DNA of 20,620 nucleotides from JAHFUI01 sp041485905 (GTDB lineage: Bacteria > Acidobacteriota > Vicinamibacteria > Vicinamibacterales > CAVVIG01). Location: positions 1 to 20,620 of the forward strand of contig JBGPKK010000078.1 in NCBI GenBank assembly GCA_041485905.1, read 5' to 3'. The notes under the pieces are model-generated. The model did not search any database, was not told the origin of the DNA, and saw only the letters and a program-made list of their open reading frames with translations. This document shows, one piece after another, positions 1 through 7,486 of this stretch. How positions within the stretch are numbered: the stretch's first letter is position 1; every line of letters starts with the position of its first letter. The translations under genes and the position numbers were made by a program.

Positions 1-1
1 C

Positions 2-202
2 AAGTGGCACTACACGGTGCCAATCATGGAGCGATTCAAGATCTTCGAGATGCCGGTGCCGGGGTATCTCGGCTTTCCAGCGTTCGCGCTCGAATGCTTC
101 ACCATGTACGTGTTCGTGCGCCTGGTCGTTTCGTACGTAGTGTCCGGCTTTAGGGGGACCGCGCACCGCACGACCCGGCTCGGCCGTACGATCGCGTTGT
201 AA
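2..202 (+). CDS. C-terminal fragment of an unrecognised membrane protein
   Basis: The reading frame is already open at the first base and ends at TAA 200-202, so only the last 66 residues are visible. They contain an aromatic and hydrophobic stretch (FEMPVPGYLGFPAFALEC, then TMYVFVRLVVSYVV) that looks like a membrane-associated loop followed by a last transmembrane helix. I have an impression of similar C-termini in uncharacterised acidobacterial membrane proteins, but cannot name a family. A GTG at 17 could open the frame, but the upstream codons KWHYT fit the same protein, so I treat it as a truncated longer gene. The last 20 or so codons run through a palindromic repeat (131-160), so the C-terminus was probably rewritten or extended by that element. 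Confidence 0.6.
   Translation, partial: KWHYTVPIMERFKIFEMPVPGYLGFPAFALECFTMYVFVRLVVSYVVSGFRGTAHRTTRLGRTIAL
131..160 (-). repeat. REP-like palindromic element, copy A (degenerate)
   Basis: This stretch is the reverse complement of 9521-9553: the first 23 bases (131-153) match exactly, and 28 of the first 30 match. The core is a palindrome with arms GTCCGGCT and AGCCGGAC around a short loop. In this copy the second arm has two changes (CC to GG), so the hairpin is imperfect. It lies inside the 3' coding end of the first gene, unlike copy B, which is intergenic. Confidence 0.75.
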
Positions 203-236
203 TTTGCGGTCGCGGGCGGTTAAATAGACTTGCCTG

Positions 237-797
237 ATGTCGGCCATTCTCGAGAGGGAAATCAAGCTGCGGTTCGGCAGCGCCGACGAGGCGCGCGCCG
301 CGATCCTCGCGGCCGGCGCGACTCCATGTCGCGGCCGGCGTCTCCAGGATGATTACCTCCTCGACACCGCGGACGAACGGCTCCGCACGCGCCGATCGGT
401 CGTTCGGGTCCGGATCGAATCGGGCACAAGCCTGCTCACGTTCAAGGGGCCCGTGCAGCCCGCGACCATGAAGCTGCGCGACGAGCTCGAGACGGACGTG
501 GGTGATGGTCCGCTCCTGCTCACGATCCTGACGGAGCTCGGTTTCCGGGTGTGGTTCAGGTACCAGAAATATCGCGAGGAGTTCGCGATCGGCGATGTGC
601 TCGTCGCGGTCGACGAAACGCCGGTCGGCACGTTCGTCGAGATCGAAGGCGGCGCTCGCGGCATCGCCGAGATGGCTGAAGCCCTTGGAAAAGGCCCGAA
701 CGATTACCTGCTCGATTCCTATCGTGGCCTCTACGGCGAATACTGCCACCAGCACGGCCTGCCGGTCACCGACATGCTTTTCGGGGAGAACGTCTGA
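237..797 (+). CDS. CYTH-domain protein (class IV adenylate cyclase / triphosphatase-like)
   Basis: This 186-residue protein belongs to the CYTH superfamily, whose members bind a triphosphate inside an antiparallel beta tunnel with Mg or Mn. The signature ExExK is E6-x-E8-x-K10. It is followed by the usual order of tunnel strands: DYLLDT, LRTRRSVVRVRIE, LLTFKGP, a K/R-D-E-L-E-T block and VDETPVGTFVEIEG. Family members include CyaB-type adenylate cyclase, thiamine triphosphatase and inorganic tripolyphosphatase, and sequence alone does not separate these. The length is normal for a stand-alone CYTH protein and no fused CHAD domain is present. The start ATG has no strong Shine-Dalgarno sequence. 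The stop is three bases before the TTG start of the next gene, so the two are probably co-transcribed and coupled. Confidence 0.85.
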   Translation: MSAILEREIKLRFGSADEARAAILAAGATPCRGRRLQDDYLLDTADERLRTRRSVVRVRIESGTSLLTFKGPVQPATMKLRDELETDVGDGPLLLTILTELGFRVWFRYQKYREEFAIGDVLVAVDETPVGTFVEIEGGARGIAEMAEALGKGPNDYLLDSYRGLYGEYCHQHGLPVTDMLFGENV

Positions 798-799
798 AT

Positions 800-1735
800 T
801 TGGGCATCACAACCGCGATGATCCTCACCGCCGGTCTCGGGACACGGCTGCGGCCGCTGACCGATGTACGCGCCAAGCCGGCCATTCCCGTTGCCGGCGA
901 ACCGATGATTCGCCGCATCATCGGCTGGTTGGCGGCCCACGATGTCGCGGACATCGTGCTCAATCTGCATCATCGTCCGGAGACGATCGCCGCTGTGGTG
1001 GGCGACGGCAGCGATCTCTCGGGGCGCGTTCGGTATTCGTGGGAACAACCCGAGGTTCTGGGCGCCGCCGGCGGACCACGCCTGGCGCTGCCGATCATCG
1101 GCGCCGACACGTTCTTTGTGATCAACGGTGACACGCTCACCGATGTTGATGTAAACGCGCTCAGCGAGTCGCACCTCGCGGCCGGCTCGTTGGTCACGCT
1201 CGCGCTGGTGCCCAACCGCGATCCTCAACGCTACGGTGGCGTTCGGCTCGACGACCGGCGCGTGGTCGGGTTCGCCGCGCGGGGCGCCGCAGCCGAAGGC
1301 TCCTACCACTTCATCGGCGCTCAGGTCGTCCACTCGTCCGTGTTCAGTTCCCTGTCCGCTGGACAGTCGGCCCAGTCGATCGGCGGCGTGTACGACGCGT
1401 TGATCGCCGACGAGCCTGGCGCGGTGGGTGGCTTCGTCTGCGACGCGGCGTTTTGGGACGTGGGGACGGTGTCCGACTACTGGTCGACGTCCTGGTCGTT
1501 CGTGCACGCGCAAGGCGGCGCGGACGTCACCTGCGGCCGGGGCGCGCGCATCGACCCGACGGCACGCGTGTCGCGATCGATTCTGTGGGACGATGTCGAA
1601 GTCTCGAGGAACTGTGTGCTCGACGAGTGCGTGCTCACCGACGGCGTCTCCGTGCCCGCCGGCACGAAGTACCGCCGGACGATCCTCCTGCGTGCTCCCG
1701 ACGACACCATTCGCACTGCGCCTCTCTCCATATGA
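800..1735 (+). CDS. Sugar-1-phosphate nucleotidyltransferase, MurU-like, with a beta-helix tail
   Basis: This 311-residue nucleotidyltransferase (GT-A-like fold) joins a sugar 1-phosphate to an NTP. The N-terminus has the nucleotide-binding signature AMILTAGLGTRLRPLT, with the usual lysine soon after (AKPAIPVAGEPMI). FFVINGDTLTDVD supplies the metal-binding aspartate and FWDVGTVSDYW is the typical end of the catalytic domain. About 50 C-terminal residues (GRGARIDPTARVSRSILWDDVEV onward, roughly 235-305) look like left-handed beta-helix hexapeptides, making the protein longer than Pseudomonas MurU. It starts at TTG 800 and a later ATG at 818 would cut into the nucleotide-binding strand. The last codons overlap the next gene as ATGA. 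That kinase neighbour suggests a MurNAc or GlcNAc recycling step (UDP-sugar formation), but a mannose- or glucose-1-phosphate specificity is not excluded. Confidence 0.85.
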   Translation: MGITTAMILTAGLGTRLRPLTDVRAKPAIPVAGEPMIRRIIGWLAAHDVADIVLNLHHRPETIAAVVGDGSDLSGRVRYSWEQPEVLGAAGGPRLALPIIGADTFFVINGDTLTDVDVNALSESHLAAGSLVTLALVPNRDPQRYGGVRLDDRRVVGFAARGAAAEGSYHFIGAQVVHSSVFSSLSAGQSAQSIGGVYDALIADEPGAVGGFVCDAAFWDVGTVSDYWSTSWSFVHAQGGADVTCGRGARIDPTARVSRSILWDDVEVSRNCVLDECVLTDGVSVPAGTKYRRTILLRAPDDTIRTAPLSI

Positions 1736-2787
1736 CCATCCCCGACAAGCGTACGGCGGAAGGCGTCGAGCTGCGCGAGCGGATCGATCGCTACCTGGAG
1801 GCCAACGGTCTCGATGGCCCGGGCACGAGGGTGGTGCCGCTGACTGGCGACGCCTCCGATCGGCGGTACTTCCGCATCATCCGGCCCGAGGGCGACTCGA
1901 TCGTGCTCGCGCTCCACGTCGGCCCGATCGAGTTCGCGTCGCTGCCATTTGCCAACGTCGCGGAGCTGCTGCGGCAGATGCCGCTGCCCGTTCCGACGCT
2001 CCTCGGCCACTCCGACCCGCTGGGCATTCTGGCGCTCGAAGATCTGGGCGACGTCACGCTGCAGGCGCACCTTGGCGCGGACACGCCGACCGAGCACGCG
2101 GCCCTCTATCGACAGGCCGTCGCCTTCATCGACCTGCTGCAACGCCGCGGCGCCGAAATCGATCCGAACGGGTACGTCGCCTACCGGAACGCGTTCGACG
2201 TCGAGAAGCTCACGTGGGAGCTCAATTTCTTCGTGAAGCACTTCATCGAGGGCTATCGCGGCGCGGCGCTGACGGCTGCGCAACGAGGCGCGCTCGACGA
2301 GGAATGGTCGTCCATCGCCACCGAGCTGGCGTGCGAGCCTCGCGTGCTCTGTCACCGCGACTACCACAGCCGCAATCTGATGCTGCACGCGGGAAGCCTG
2401 TACATCATCGACTTCCAGGACGCGCGGCTGGGTCCAGACACCTACGATCTGGTGTCGCTGCTGCGCGACTCCTACGTCGACCTGGCCGATCGGGAAGTCG
2501 ACGATCTCATCGCGTACTTTCTGGCCCTGAAGGGATGCGGCGACAGCGCGCTGCCGGAAGGCGATCGCACGTCGCTCGAGTTCCGTCGTCGCTTCGACGT
2601 GATGGCGCTCCAACGCAACCTCAAAGCGCTCGGCACCTTCGGCTACCAGACGATGACGCGCCGAAACACGGTCTACATTCAGTACATGCCCCGCACGCTG
2701 CACTACGCGCGTGCGAACCTCGACAAGTATGCGCGCTTCGAGCGCCTGCGGGAGCTGCTCGCGGAACACGTGGAGGAACTGGGGTGA
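1732..2787 (+). CDS. amgK: Aminoglycoside-phosphotransferase-fold sugar kinase, AmgK-like
   Basis: This 351-residue protein has the APH/choline-kinase fold. TGDASDRRYFRI (residues 38-49) is the first nucleotide-binding strand, LALEDLGDVTLQ is the hinge region, HRDYHSRN (208-215, with D210 as catalytic base) is the catalytic loop, and IDFQDARLGPDTYDLVSLLRDSYV begins with the metal-binding D227. This combination and length fit AmgK, the kinase that phosphorylates MurNAc or GlcNAc at the anomeric carbon in cell-wall recycling. The ATG overlaps the stop of the upstream nucleotidyltransferase by four bases, the same order-linked pairing seen with MurU in pseudomonads (here with the transferase first). 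That neighbour is the main reason for preferring AmgK over a generic phosphotransferase. The precise sugar is not shown by sequence. Confidence 0.8.
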   Translation: MTIPDKRTAEGVELRERIDRYLEANGLDGPGTRVVPLTGDASDRRYFRIIRPEGDSIVLALHVGPIEFASLPFANVAELLRQMPLPVPTLLGHSDPLGILALEDLGDVTLQAHLGADTPTEHAALYRQAVAFIDLLQRRGAEIDPNGYVAYRNAFDVEKLTWELNFFVKHFIEGYRGAALTAAQRGALDEEWSSIATELACEPRVLCHRDYHSRNLMLHAGSLYIIDFQDARLGPDTYDLVSLLRDSYVDLADREVDDLIAYFLALKGCGDSALPEGDRTSLEFRRRFDVMALQRNLKALGTFGYQTMTRRNTVYIQYMPRTLHYARANLDKYARFERLRELLAEHVEELG

Positions 2788-2790
2788 ACT

Positions 2791-2838
2791 GACCAGACAA
2801 CCACACAACCAGACAACCAGATGACCAGATGACCAGAT
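2791..2838 (+). repeat. Octamer tandem array, six units, consensus RACCAGAY
   Basis: Six units of exactly 8 bases follow the kinase stop with no slip in phase. Variants include AACCACAC, AACCAGAC and GACCAGAT, the last repeated perfectly. The array occupies most of the 66-base gap before the next gene and contains no convincing Shine-Dalgarno sequence. Confidence 0.85.
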
Positions 2839-2853
2839 GTAGAATTCAGATCG

Positions 2854-3705
2854 GTGGTGGCCAAACGGCAGTTCGGCGTGTCGACGCATCTCTATCACGG
2901 TCAGCGATTGAGCCGGGAGCACCTGCTGGAGATCGCGGCGCACGGATTCGAATCGATTGAGCTCTTCGCGACGCGCACGCATTGCGACTACCACAACCCC
3001 GCCGCCGTCGCCGACCTCCAGCAGTGGCTGGCGGACGCCGGCCTCGAGCTGCACGGCATTCACGCGCCGGTCGCCGATAGTTTCGTCGGAGGCCGCTGGG
3101 GCACACCGCTGACCCTCGCAAGCGCCGAGCCCGACGTGCGCGCGTATGCCGTCGCAGAAGCCGAGCGCGCATTGCACATCGCGCGCCGGATACCGGCGAA
3201 GGTGCTCGTCGCGCATCTCGGGTTGCCGCGCTCGCAGAATCCCACGCCGGCCGACAACAGCCGCGACGCCGCGCGTCGCAGCATCGAGGAGCTGCGAAAG
3301 GCGGCGGCACCGCTCGACGTCCGCGTGGCCGTCGAAGTGATTCCGAACGAGCTCTCGCGGGCGGGCTCCCTCGTCCACTTCGTCGAGGAAGACCTCGAGG
3401 CGGCCGATGTCGGTGTCTGCCTGGATTTTGGTCACGCCCACATGGATGGGGATCTGCTCGACGCGATCGAGACGGTGTCGGGTCACCTCATCACGACACA
3501 CCTGAACGATAACCGTGGGCGAGCCGACGATCACCTCGTGCCGTTTGACGGCACGATTGATTGGCCAGCGGCGATGACAGCCATCCAGAAGGTCGGCTAC
3601 GATCAGACGCTTCTGTTCGAAATCGCCGCCCAGGGCTCGCCGAAAGAGACGCTGCAGAAGGCGCAGCGGGCGCGCAAGAAGCTCGAAAGGCTGCTCGCTG
3701 ACTAA
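2854..3705 (+). CDS. Sugar phosphate isomerase/epimerase (xylose isomerase-like TIM barrel)
   Basis: This 283-residue single-domain protein belongs to the AP-endonuclease-2/xylose-isomerase-like TIM barrel superfamily. Metal ligands appear at the expected strand ends: E161 (VEVIPN), D191 with H194 (CLDFGHAH), H216 with D219 (THLNDN) and E256 (LLFEIA). The N-terminal FGVSTHLYHGQ and IAAHGFESIELFA are typical first strands. Members isomerise or epimerise sugars and inositols, or cleave DNA at abasic sites. No endonuclease IV signature is evident, so an isomerase/epimerase role is preferred and the substrate is unknown. It begins with two consecutive GTG codons (2854, 2857) behind the octamer array. 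Its stop overlaps the ATG of asnS by one base, so the two are likely translated together. Confidence 0.8.
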   Translation: MVAKRQFGVSTHLYHGQRLSREHLLEIAAHGFESIELFATRTHCDYHNPAAVADLQQWLADAGLELHGIHAPVADSFVGGRWGTPLTLASAEPDVRAYAVAEAERALHIARRIPAKVLVAHLGLPRSQNPTPADNSRDAARRSIEELRKAAAPLDVRVAVEVIPNELSRAGSLVHFVEEDLEAADVGVCLDFGHAHMDGDLLDAIETVSGHLITTHLNDNRGRADDHLVPFDGTIDWPAAMTAIQKVGYDQTLLFEIAAQGSPKETLQKAQRARKKLERLLAD

Positions 3706-4997
3706 TGCCTGTCTACATCGAAGACATCGGCACCCACGAGGGCGAAGAGGTCACGCTCAGGGGATGGCTGCACACCCGCCGTTCGAGCGGCAAGATTCAT
3801 TTCCTCATCGTTCGCGACGGAACGGGATTCATTCAGGCGGTGATGTCCAAGGCGGCTGTCGGCGACGAGATGTTCAGGACGGCCGATCATCTGTCACAGG
3901 AGACGTCGCTGACCGTGACGGGAACCGTCCGCGCCGACACGCGGGCGCCGAGCGGCTACGAAATCGACGTCAGGAGCATCGAGGTCGTCGGCGAGTCTCA
4001 CGACTATCCGATCACGCCGAAGGAGCATGGCGTCGACTATCTGCTCGACCGCCGACACCTGTGGATCCGCAGCGAGCGCCAGCAGGCGATCCTGCGCATC
4101 CGGCACGAAATCATCAACGCCGTTCGCGATTTCTTCAACGCACGCGGGTTCATTCTCGCCGATACGCCGATCTTCACCCCGGCGGCCTGCGAGGGGACCA
4201 CCACGCTCTTTCCGGCCCAATATTTCGACGAACAGACCGCCTACCTGACCCAAAGCGGGCAGCTGTACAACGAAGCCAACGCGATGGCGCTCGGCCGCGT
4301 GTACTGCTTCGGTCCGACGTTCCGGGCGGAAAAATCGAAGACGCGACGCCATCTCACGGAATTCTGGATGGTCGAGCCGGAAATGGCCTATGCCGATCTC
4401 AACGATGTGATGGAGCTCGCCGAAGGCCTCCTGGTCTCCATCGTCGCTCGCACTCTCGACAAGCGGCGGCGCGAGTTGACGGTCCTCGAACGCGACGTGA
4501 GCAAGCTCGAGCGCGTGCAGCCGCCCTTCCCGCGCATCTCGTACGACGAGGCCGTCAGGATTCTGCAGGAGAAGGGTCTCCCGTTCGAGTGGGGCGGCGA
4601 CTTCGGCGGGCCGGACGAAACGGCGCTGTCGGAGCACTTCGATCGGCCGGTGATGGTCCATCGATACCCGGCCGCCGTGAAGGCGTTTTACATGAAGCCG
4701 GATCCAGACCGCCCGGAGGTGGCACTGGGCGTCGACGTGCTCGCGCCGGAGGGCTACGGGGAGATCGTCGGCGGCGGACAGCGTCTCGACGACCTCGACC
4801 TTCTGCTAAAGAGGATCGAGGAACACGGGCTCCCGAAGGAAGCGTTTGACTGGTACATCGACCTGCGCAGATATGGTAGCGTTCCGCACGGCGGCTTCGG
4901 GATGGGAATCGAGCGCGCGGTGGCGTGGATCTGCGGTCTCGAGCATGTGCGAGAGACAATCCCCTATCCCCGTATGCTCAATCGGCTCTATCCGTAA
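3705..4997 (+). CDS. asnS: Asparaginyl-tRNA synthetase
   Basis: This 430-residue class IIb aminoacyl-tRNA synthetase charges tRNA-Asn with asparagine in the cytoplasm. The N-terminal OB fold (about 1-105, RGWLHTRRSSGKIHFLIVRDG) binds the anticodon. The linker ITPKEHGVDYLLDRRHLWIR is characteristic of AsnRS rather than AspRS. Class II motif 2 is GRVYCFGPTFRAEKS with F206-R207, followed by HLTEFWMVEPEMA, and motif 3 is GFGMGIERAVAWI with E403-R404 near the C-terminus. The length is normal for the family and no insertion is seen. Its presence suggests direct charging of tRNA-Asn, though this does not exclude a GatCAB route elsewhere in the genome. It overlaps the upstream isomerase gene by one base (TAATG) and ends 18 bases before the chosen start of the cytochrome gene. 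Confidence 0.95.
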   Translation: MPVYIEDIGTHEGEEVTLRGWLHTRRSSGKIHFLIVRDGTGFIQAVMSKAAVGDEMFRTADHLSQETSLTVTGTVRADTRAPSGYEIDVRSIEVVGESHDYPITPKEHGVDYLLDRRHLWIRSERQQAILRIRHEIINAVRDFFNARGFILADTPIFTPAACEGTTTLFPAQYFDEQTAYLTQSGQLYNEANAMALGRVYCFGPTFRAEKSKTRRHLTEFWMVEPEMAYADLNDVMELAEGLLVSIVARTLDKRRRELTVLERDVSKLERVQPPFPRISYDEAVRILQEKGLPFEWGGDFGGPDETALSEHFDRPVMVHRYPAAVKAFYMKPDPDRPEVALGVDVLAPEGYGEIVGGGQRLDDLDLLLKRIEEHGLPKEAFDWYIDLRRYGSVPHGGFGMGIERAVAWICGLEHVRETIPYPRMLNRLYP

Positions 4998-5015
4998 ATG
5001 CACGAAGGAGGATGT

Positions 5016-6056
5016 ATGCGCAGTTTTGTCGGCAGTCTGATCCTGGCCCTCACAGCCGTTCTTGCGGCCGGCATCCTGTTGGCCGCTGGCGATCCGCCGC
5101 CGCCCTGGGCGTACGGCTTTACCGGCCCTGCTCCCGCCACGCCGCCGGCGGCTGCTCCCGCCGCACCGCCTGGTGGCGGCGCGGGACGAGGAGCGGCTCC
5201 CGGCGGGGCTGCGCCGGCTCCACCCGACACCTCACTCAAGCAGATTCCGGGGAGCACGGCATCGTTCGCGCTCGCGCAAATTCGCGACGCGTTCGGTCCG
5301 GCGGATTGGTTTCCCGGCGACCACCCGACGATGCCTGATGTTGTCGCACACGGGAAGCGGCCGGATGTGCGCGCGTGCAGTCTCTGCCACTACCCGAACG
5401 GCAAGGGCCGGCCCGAGAACGCGGGCGTTGCGGGCCTGCCGGTCAGCTACTTCATCCAGACGATGGGCGATTTCAGGAGCGACGCGAGGAAGAGCGCGGA
5501 TACACGCAAGGCCAACACGAACGTGATGATCACGATCGCGAAAGGCATGACGGACGACGAGATCAAGGCCGCGGCGGAGTATTTCGGCTCGATGAAGTGG
5601 ACGCCGTGGATCAAGGTGGTCGAAGCCAACACGGTGCCGAAAACGCGCATCGCGGGGGGCATGTTCCTCAAGCTCGAAGCCAACGAGACCGAGCCGATCG
5701 GTCAGCGCATCATCGAAGCGCCGGATGATACGGAGCGTACAGAGACGCTTCGCGATCCGCATTCCGCGTTCACCGCGTACGTCCCGGTCGGAAGCGTGAA
5801 GAAGGGCGAGACGTTGGTCACGACTGGCGGCGCCGGCAAGACGACGCAGTGCGCCGTGTGCCATGGCGCGGATCTCAGGGGTCTGGGCCCGGTGCCTGGA
5901 ATCGCGGGCCGCTCGCCGAGCTACACCGTGCGGCAGCTCTACGACATGCAGCAGGGCACGCGCAAAGGCGTGTGGTCGGATCTGATGAAACCGGTCCTCG
6001 CGAAATTGACCAACGACGACATGCTCGCGATCGCCGCCTACACGGCTTCAAAGTAA
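5016..6056 (+). CDS. Secreted di-haem c-type cytochrome (c4-like)
   Basis: This 346-residue exported electron carrier has two covalent haem sites: CSLCH at 121-125 and CAVCH at 279-283. The N-terminus is a signal peptide (MRSFVGSLILALTAVLAAG, then ILLAAG), followed by a low-complexity Ala/Pro/Gly linker of about 45 residues and two cytochrome c domains. The C-terminal one is class I-like, with LRGLGPVPGIAGRSPSY, YDMQQGTRKG and a final MLAIAAYTAS helix. I chose ATG 5016 because GGAGG (5007-5011) lies four bases upstream and because the signal peptide starts there. An in-frame ATG at 4998 would add MHEGGC and lacks its own ribosome site. The redox partner is unknown. The family resembles cytochromes of c4 type or subunits attached to periplasmic dehydrogenases. 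Confidence 0.85.
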   Translation: MRSFVGSLILALTAVLAAGILLAAGDPPPPWAYGFTGPAPATPPAAAPAAPPGGGAGRGAAPGGAAPAPPDTSLKQIPGSTASFALAQIRDAFGPADWFPGDHPTMPDVVAHGKRPDVRACSLCHYPNGKGRPENAGVAGLPVSYFIQTMGDFRSDARKSADTRKANTNVMITIAKGMTDDEIKAAAEYFGSMKWTPWIKVVEANTVPKTRIAGGMFLKLEANETEPIGQRIIEAPDDTERTETLRDPHSAFTAYVPVGSVKKGETLVTTGGAGKTTQCAVCHGADLRGLGPVPGIAGRSPSYTVRQLYDMQQGTRKGVWSDLMKPVLAKLTNDDMLAIAAYTASK

Positions 6057-6067
6057 AAAGTTAGAGG

Positions 6068-6128
6068 GCAAGAGGCAAAAGTGAAGTACTTCACTTCTGC
6101 CTTTTGCCTTTTTCCTTTTACCTTCAGC
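6068..6128 (+). repeat. Heptamer array with inverted half, consensus CTTTTGC; possible terminator
   Basis: Two reverse-oriented heptamers (6068-6081, GCAAGAG and GCAAAAG) face five forward heptamers in perfect phase (6094-6128, including CTTCTGC, CTTTTGC and CTTTTAC) across an 18-base perfect palindrome at 6079-6096 (AAGTGAAGTACTTCACTT). The outer arms AGGCAAAAG (6073-6081) and CTTTTGCCT (6101-6109) also pair exactly. The hairpin lies 16 bases past the cytochrome stop and is followed by T-rich sequence, so it could terminate the upstream operon. Confidence 0.75.
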
Positions 6129-6222
6129 GCCCCTGCCCTACGGCGGCGTCTTTACGCGTTCTGCGAACCCTCAGATACCCGAATGCCAGCGCCGCGATCG
6201 CGAACATGCCAAGCCAAATCAT
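6124..6222 (-). CDS. Predicted 32-residue single-helix membrane microprotein
   Basis: On the minus strand an ATG at 6222 is preceded by a perfect AGGAGGT (complement of 6226-6232) with a 3-4 base spacer. The frame reads MIWLGMFAIAALAFGYLRV and then RRTRKDAAVGQGR before a TGA at 6124-6126. This gives one hydrophobic helix of about 17 residues followed by a positively charged tail (RVRRTRK), which predicts an N-out, C-in inner-membrane peptide by the positive-inside rule. The sequence is typical of small membrane peptides missed by automatic annotation. The last three codons fall in the heptamer array. No homologue is recognised and the function is unknown. The strong ribosome site and the good topology are the only evidence, so this remains a prediction. 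Confidence 0.5.
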   Translation of the reverse strand: MIWLGMFAIAALAFGYLRVRRTRKDAAVGQGR

Positions 6223-6415
6223 GTGACCTCCTGCGGGTGGACGTGGCCATCAAAGGGGCAACGCCCATGCCACGCAAAAGCCTTTCGGATTTGGCCTGAT
6301 CGCGTCCGTCGACGTCTGCGCTCCGCACAGATTCCGGCGTCCGGTTGCGGAATTGGTAGATAGTCCGATTACAGAAATCGACGCGCTATTCTGAGGGGCG
6401 CTCCCCGCCCCTTCT
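6223..6415. other. Intergenic spacer with no recognised gene
   Basis: Between the start of the microprotein and the end of the minus-strand gene there are 193 bases. Apart from the Shine-Dalgarno sequence of the microprotein (6226-6232) and a GC hairpin at its far end, I see no coding frame, tRNA or clear promoter here. Confidence 0.5.
6395..6411 (+). terminator. GC-rich hairpin followed by a short T-rich run
   Basis: Arms GGGGCG (6395-6400) and CGCCCC (6406-6411) pair perfectly around a 5-base loop and are followed on the plus strand by TTCTTT. The hairpin sits four bases beyond the stop of the minus-strand gene, where it could also act as a 3' stem for that transcript, but there is no U run in that direction. 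Confidence 0.35.
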
Positions 6416-7486
6416 TTACCGCTCCCCTTCCGCCGCTGTCGGAACCGCGCTCGTCGTCGCCTTGAGCCCTTTCCTTACCGCTTCTTCGTCGGCCCGCGCG
6501 GCGCTGAGAATGTTCGACATCGCTCGATTCCCCTCGTGACACGCGTACTCCATGATGCGTTCGTCGTCGTTCATGGTCAGCGGCATCGCGAAGGTCCAGG
6601 GTCGGGACCAGGTAGTCGGGTCGTCGACGGTGACCGCCCACTCGACGCGCGTCGGCGAGACGCGCGCGAAGCGCTCGACGAGTTTCATTCGAACGGGATT
6701 GCCGTTGCGGTAGACGCTCTCATCCCGGAAATTCGTCGTCTCGACGACGAGCGTGTTGCCTTCCCAATGTCCGCGCGCATCGCCCATGTAGCTCTTGAGC
6801 GTCCGGCCGACGTGGGGCCGTCCGTCCAGCGGGATGACGCGGGTCTCGTGGACCATCTCGTAGCGGATCGCCACCCAGCCGGGCCCCTGCACGATGTCGT
6901 ACGAGTTGCCGTAAATCGCCGGCATCATCGAGCCTGGCAGCCCGCGCGTGATGCAGCGGTCGTAAAGGCTGCGATCCGTGTAGGAGTCGGCGCCGCCGCC
7001 GCGCGTCGCGCGGATTGCCGCGGCCCTGGCCGCGATTCGCTGCTGCCCCTCCTGGGTCATCGGCGGCATCTTGCCGTCAGTCGGATCGATCACGAGCCAC
7101 GGGCGGCTGCCTTTGCCGACCTCGAACTGATCCTGCCACCAGAGCGGGCCTCCGAGGTTTCCCGCCGGATCGCCGCCGGCAAGCGTGATGCTTAAGAGCG
7201 CGCGATCCTGCCGCTCCTGGAGGATGTCCTGCAACTCGTCCTTCCTGACGTCCTCGATCTTGCGCCCGGCGAACTCGTCCGGACGCTCGAAGGGCGTTCC
7301 CTGCTCGTACTTGTTCGTATAGTTGCCCTGCAGATCAGGATCGCCCCAGGGCGTCCGCGGCGGGGTCCACGCTTTCGCCGAAGGCTGCGCTTTGCCCGAC
7401 GCCGGGCTTTGTCCCCGCATGGGCGACCCCATCACGAATGCCATGGCCGTCGCCAATCCGACCGAGGTGGACACTCGCATCCTCAT
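6416..7486 (-). CDS. Secreted protein of an acidobacterial family of unknown function
   Basis: This is a 356-residue protein with an N-terminal export signal (MRMRVSTSVGLATAMAFVMG, mature region starting near GQSPASG). The body carries WTPPRTPWGDPDLQGNYTN, DRCITRGLPGSMMPAIYGN, IRYEMVHETRVIPLDGRPH and GDARGHWEGNTLVVETTNF. I recognise these as the conserved blocks of a family found many times over in acidobacterial genomes, which has no established function. ATG 7486 was chosen because AAAGGAG (complement of 7494-7500) is seven bases upstream; the open frame continues to 7918 but that part is out-of-frame shadow of the neighbouring gene. The start overlaps the stop of the upstream minus-strand gene by four bases, so the two exported proteins are made together. 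Confidence 0.8.
   Translation of the reverse strand: MRMRVSTSVGLATAMAFVMGSPMRGQSPASGKAQPSAKAWTPPRTPWGDPDLQGNYTNKYEQGTPFERPDEFAGRKIEDVRKDELQDILQERQDRALLSITLAGGDPAGNLGGPLWWQDQFEVGKGSRPWLVIDPTDGKMPPMTQEGQQRIAARAAAIRATRGGGADSYTDRSLYDRCITRGLPGSMMPAIYGNSYDIVQGPGWVAIRYEMVHETRVIPLDGRPHVGRTLKSYMGDARGHWEGNTLVVETTNFRDESVYRNGNPVRMKLVERFARVSPTRVEWAVTVDDPTTWSRPWTFAMPLTMNDDERIMEYACHEGNRAMSNILSAARADEEAVRKGLKATTSAVPTAAEGER

Noticed and set aside
2791..2838. CRISPR-like repeat array
   Set aside because: The units are 8 bases long with no spacers and no cas genes nearby.
1477..3534. 685-residue open frame on the minus strand
   Set aside because: It lies opposite two well-supported plus-strand genes, has the Arg-rich, Val-rich, Asp-rich look of a shadow frame in high-GC DNA, and shows no domain.
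4998..5015. Earlier start codon of the cytochrome gene
   Set aside because: ATG 4998 has no ribosome site of its own, adds a non-signal MHEGGC segment and would place the strong GGAGG inside the coding region.
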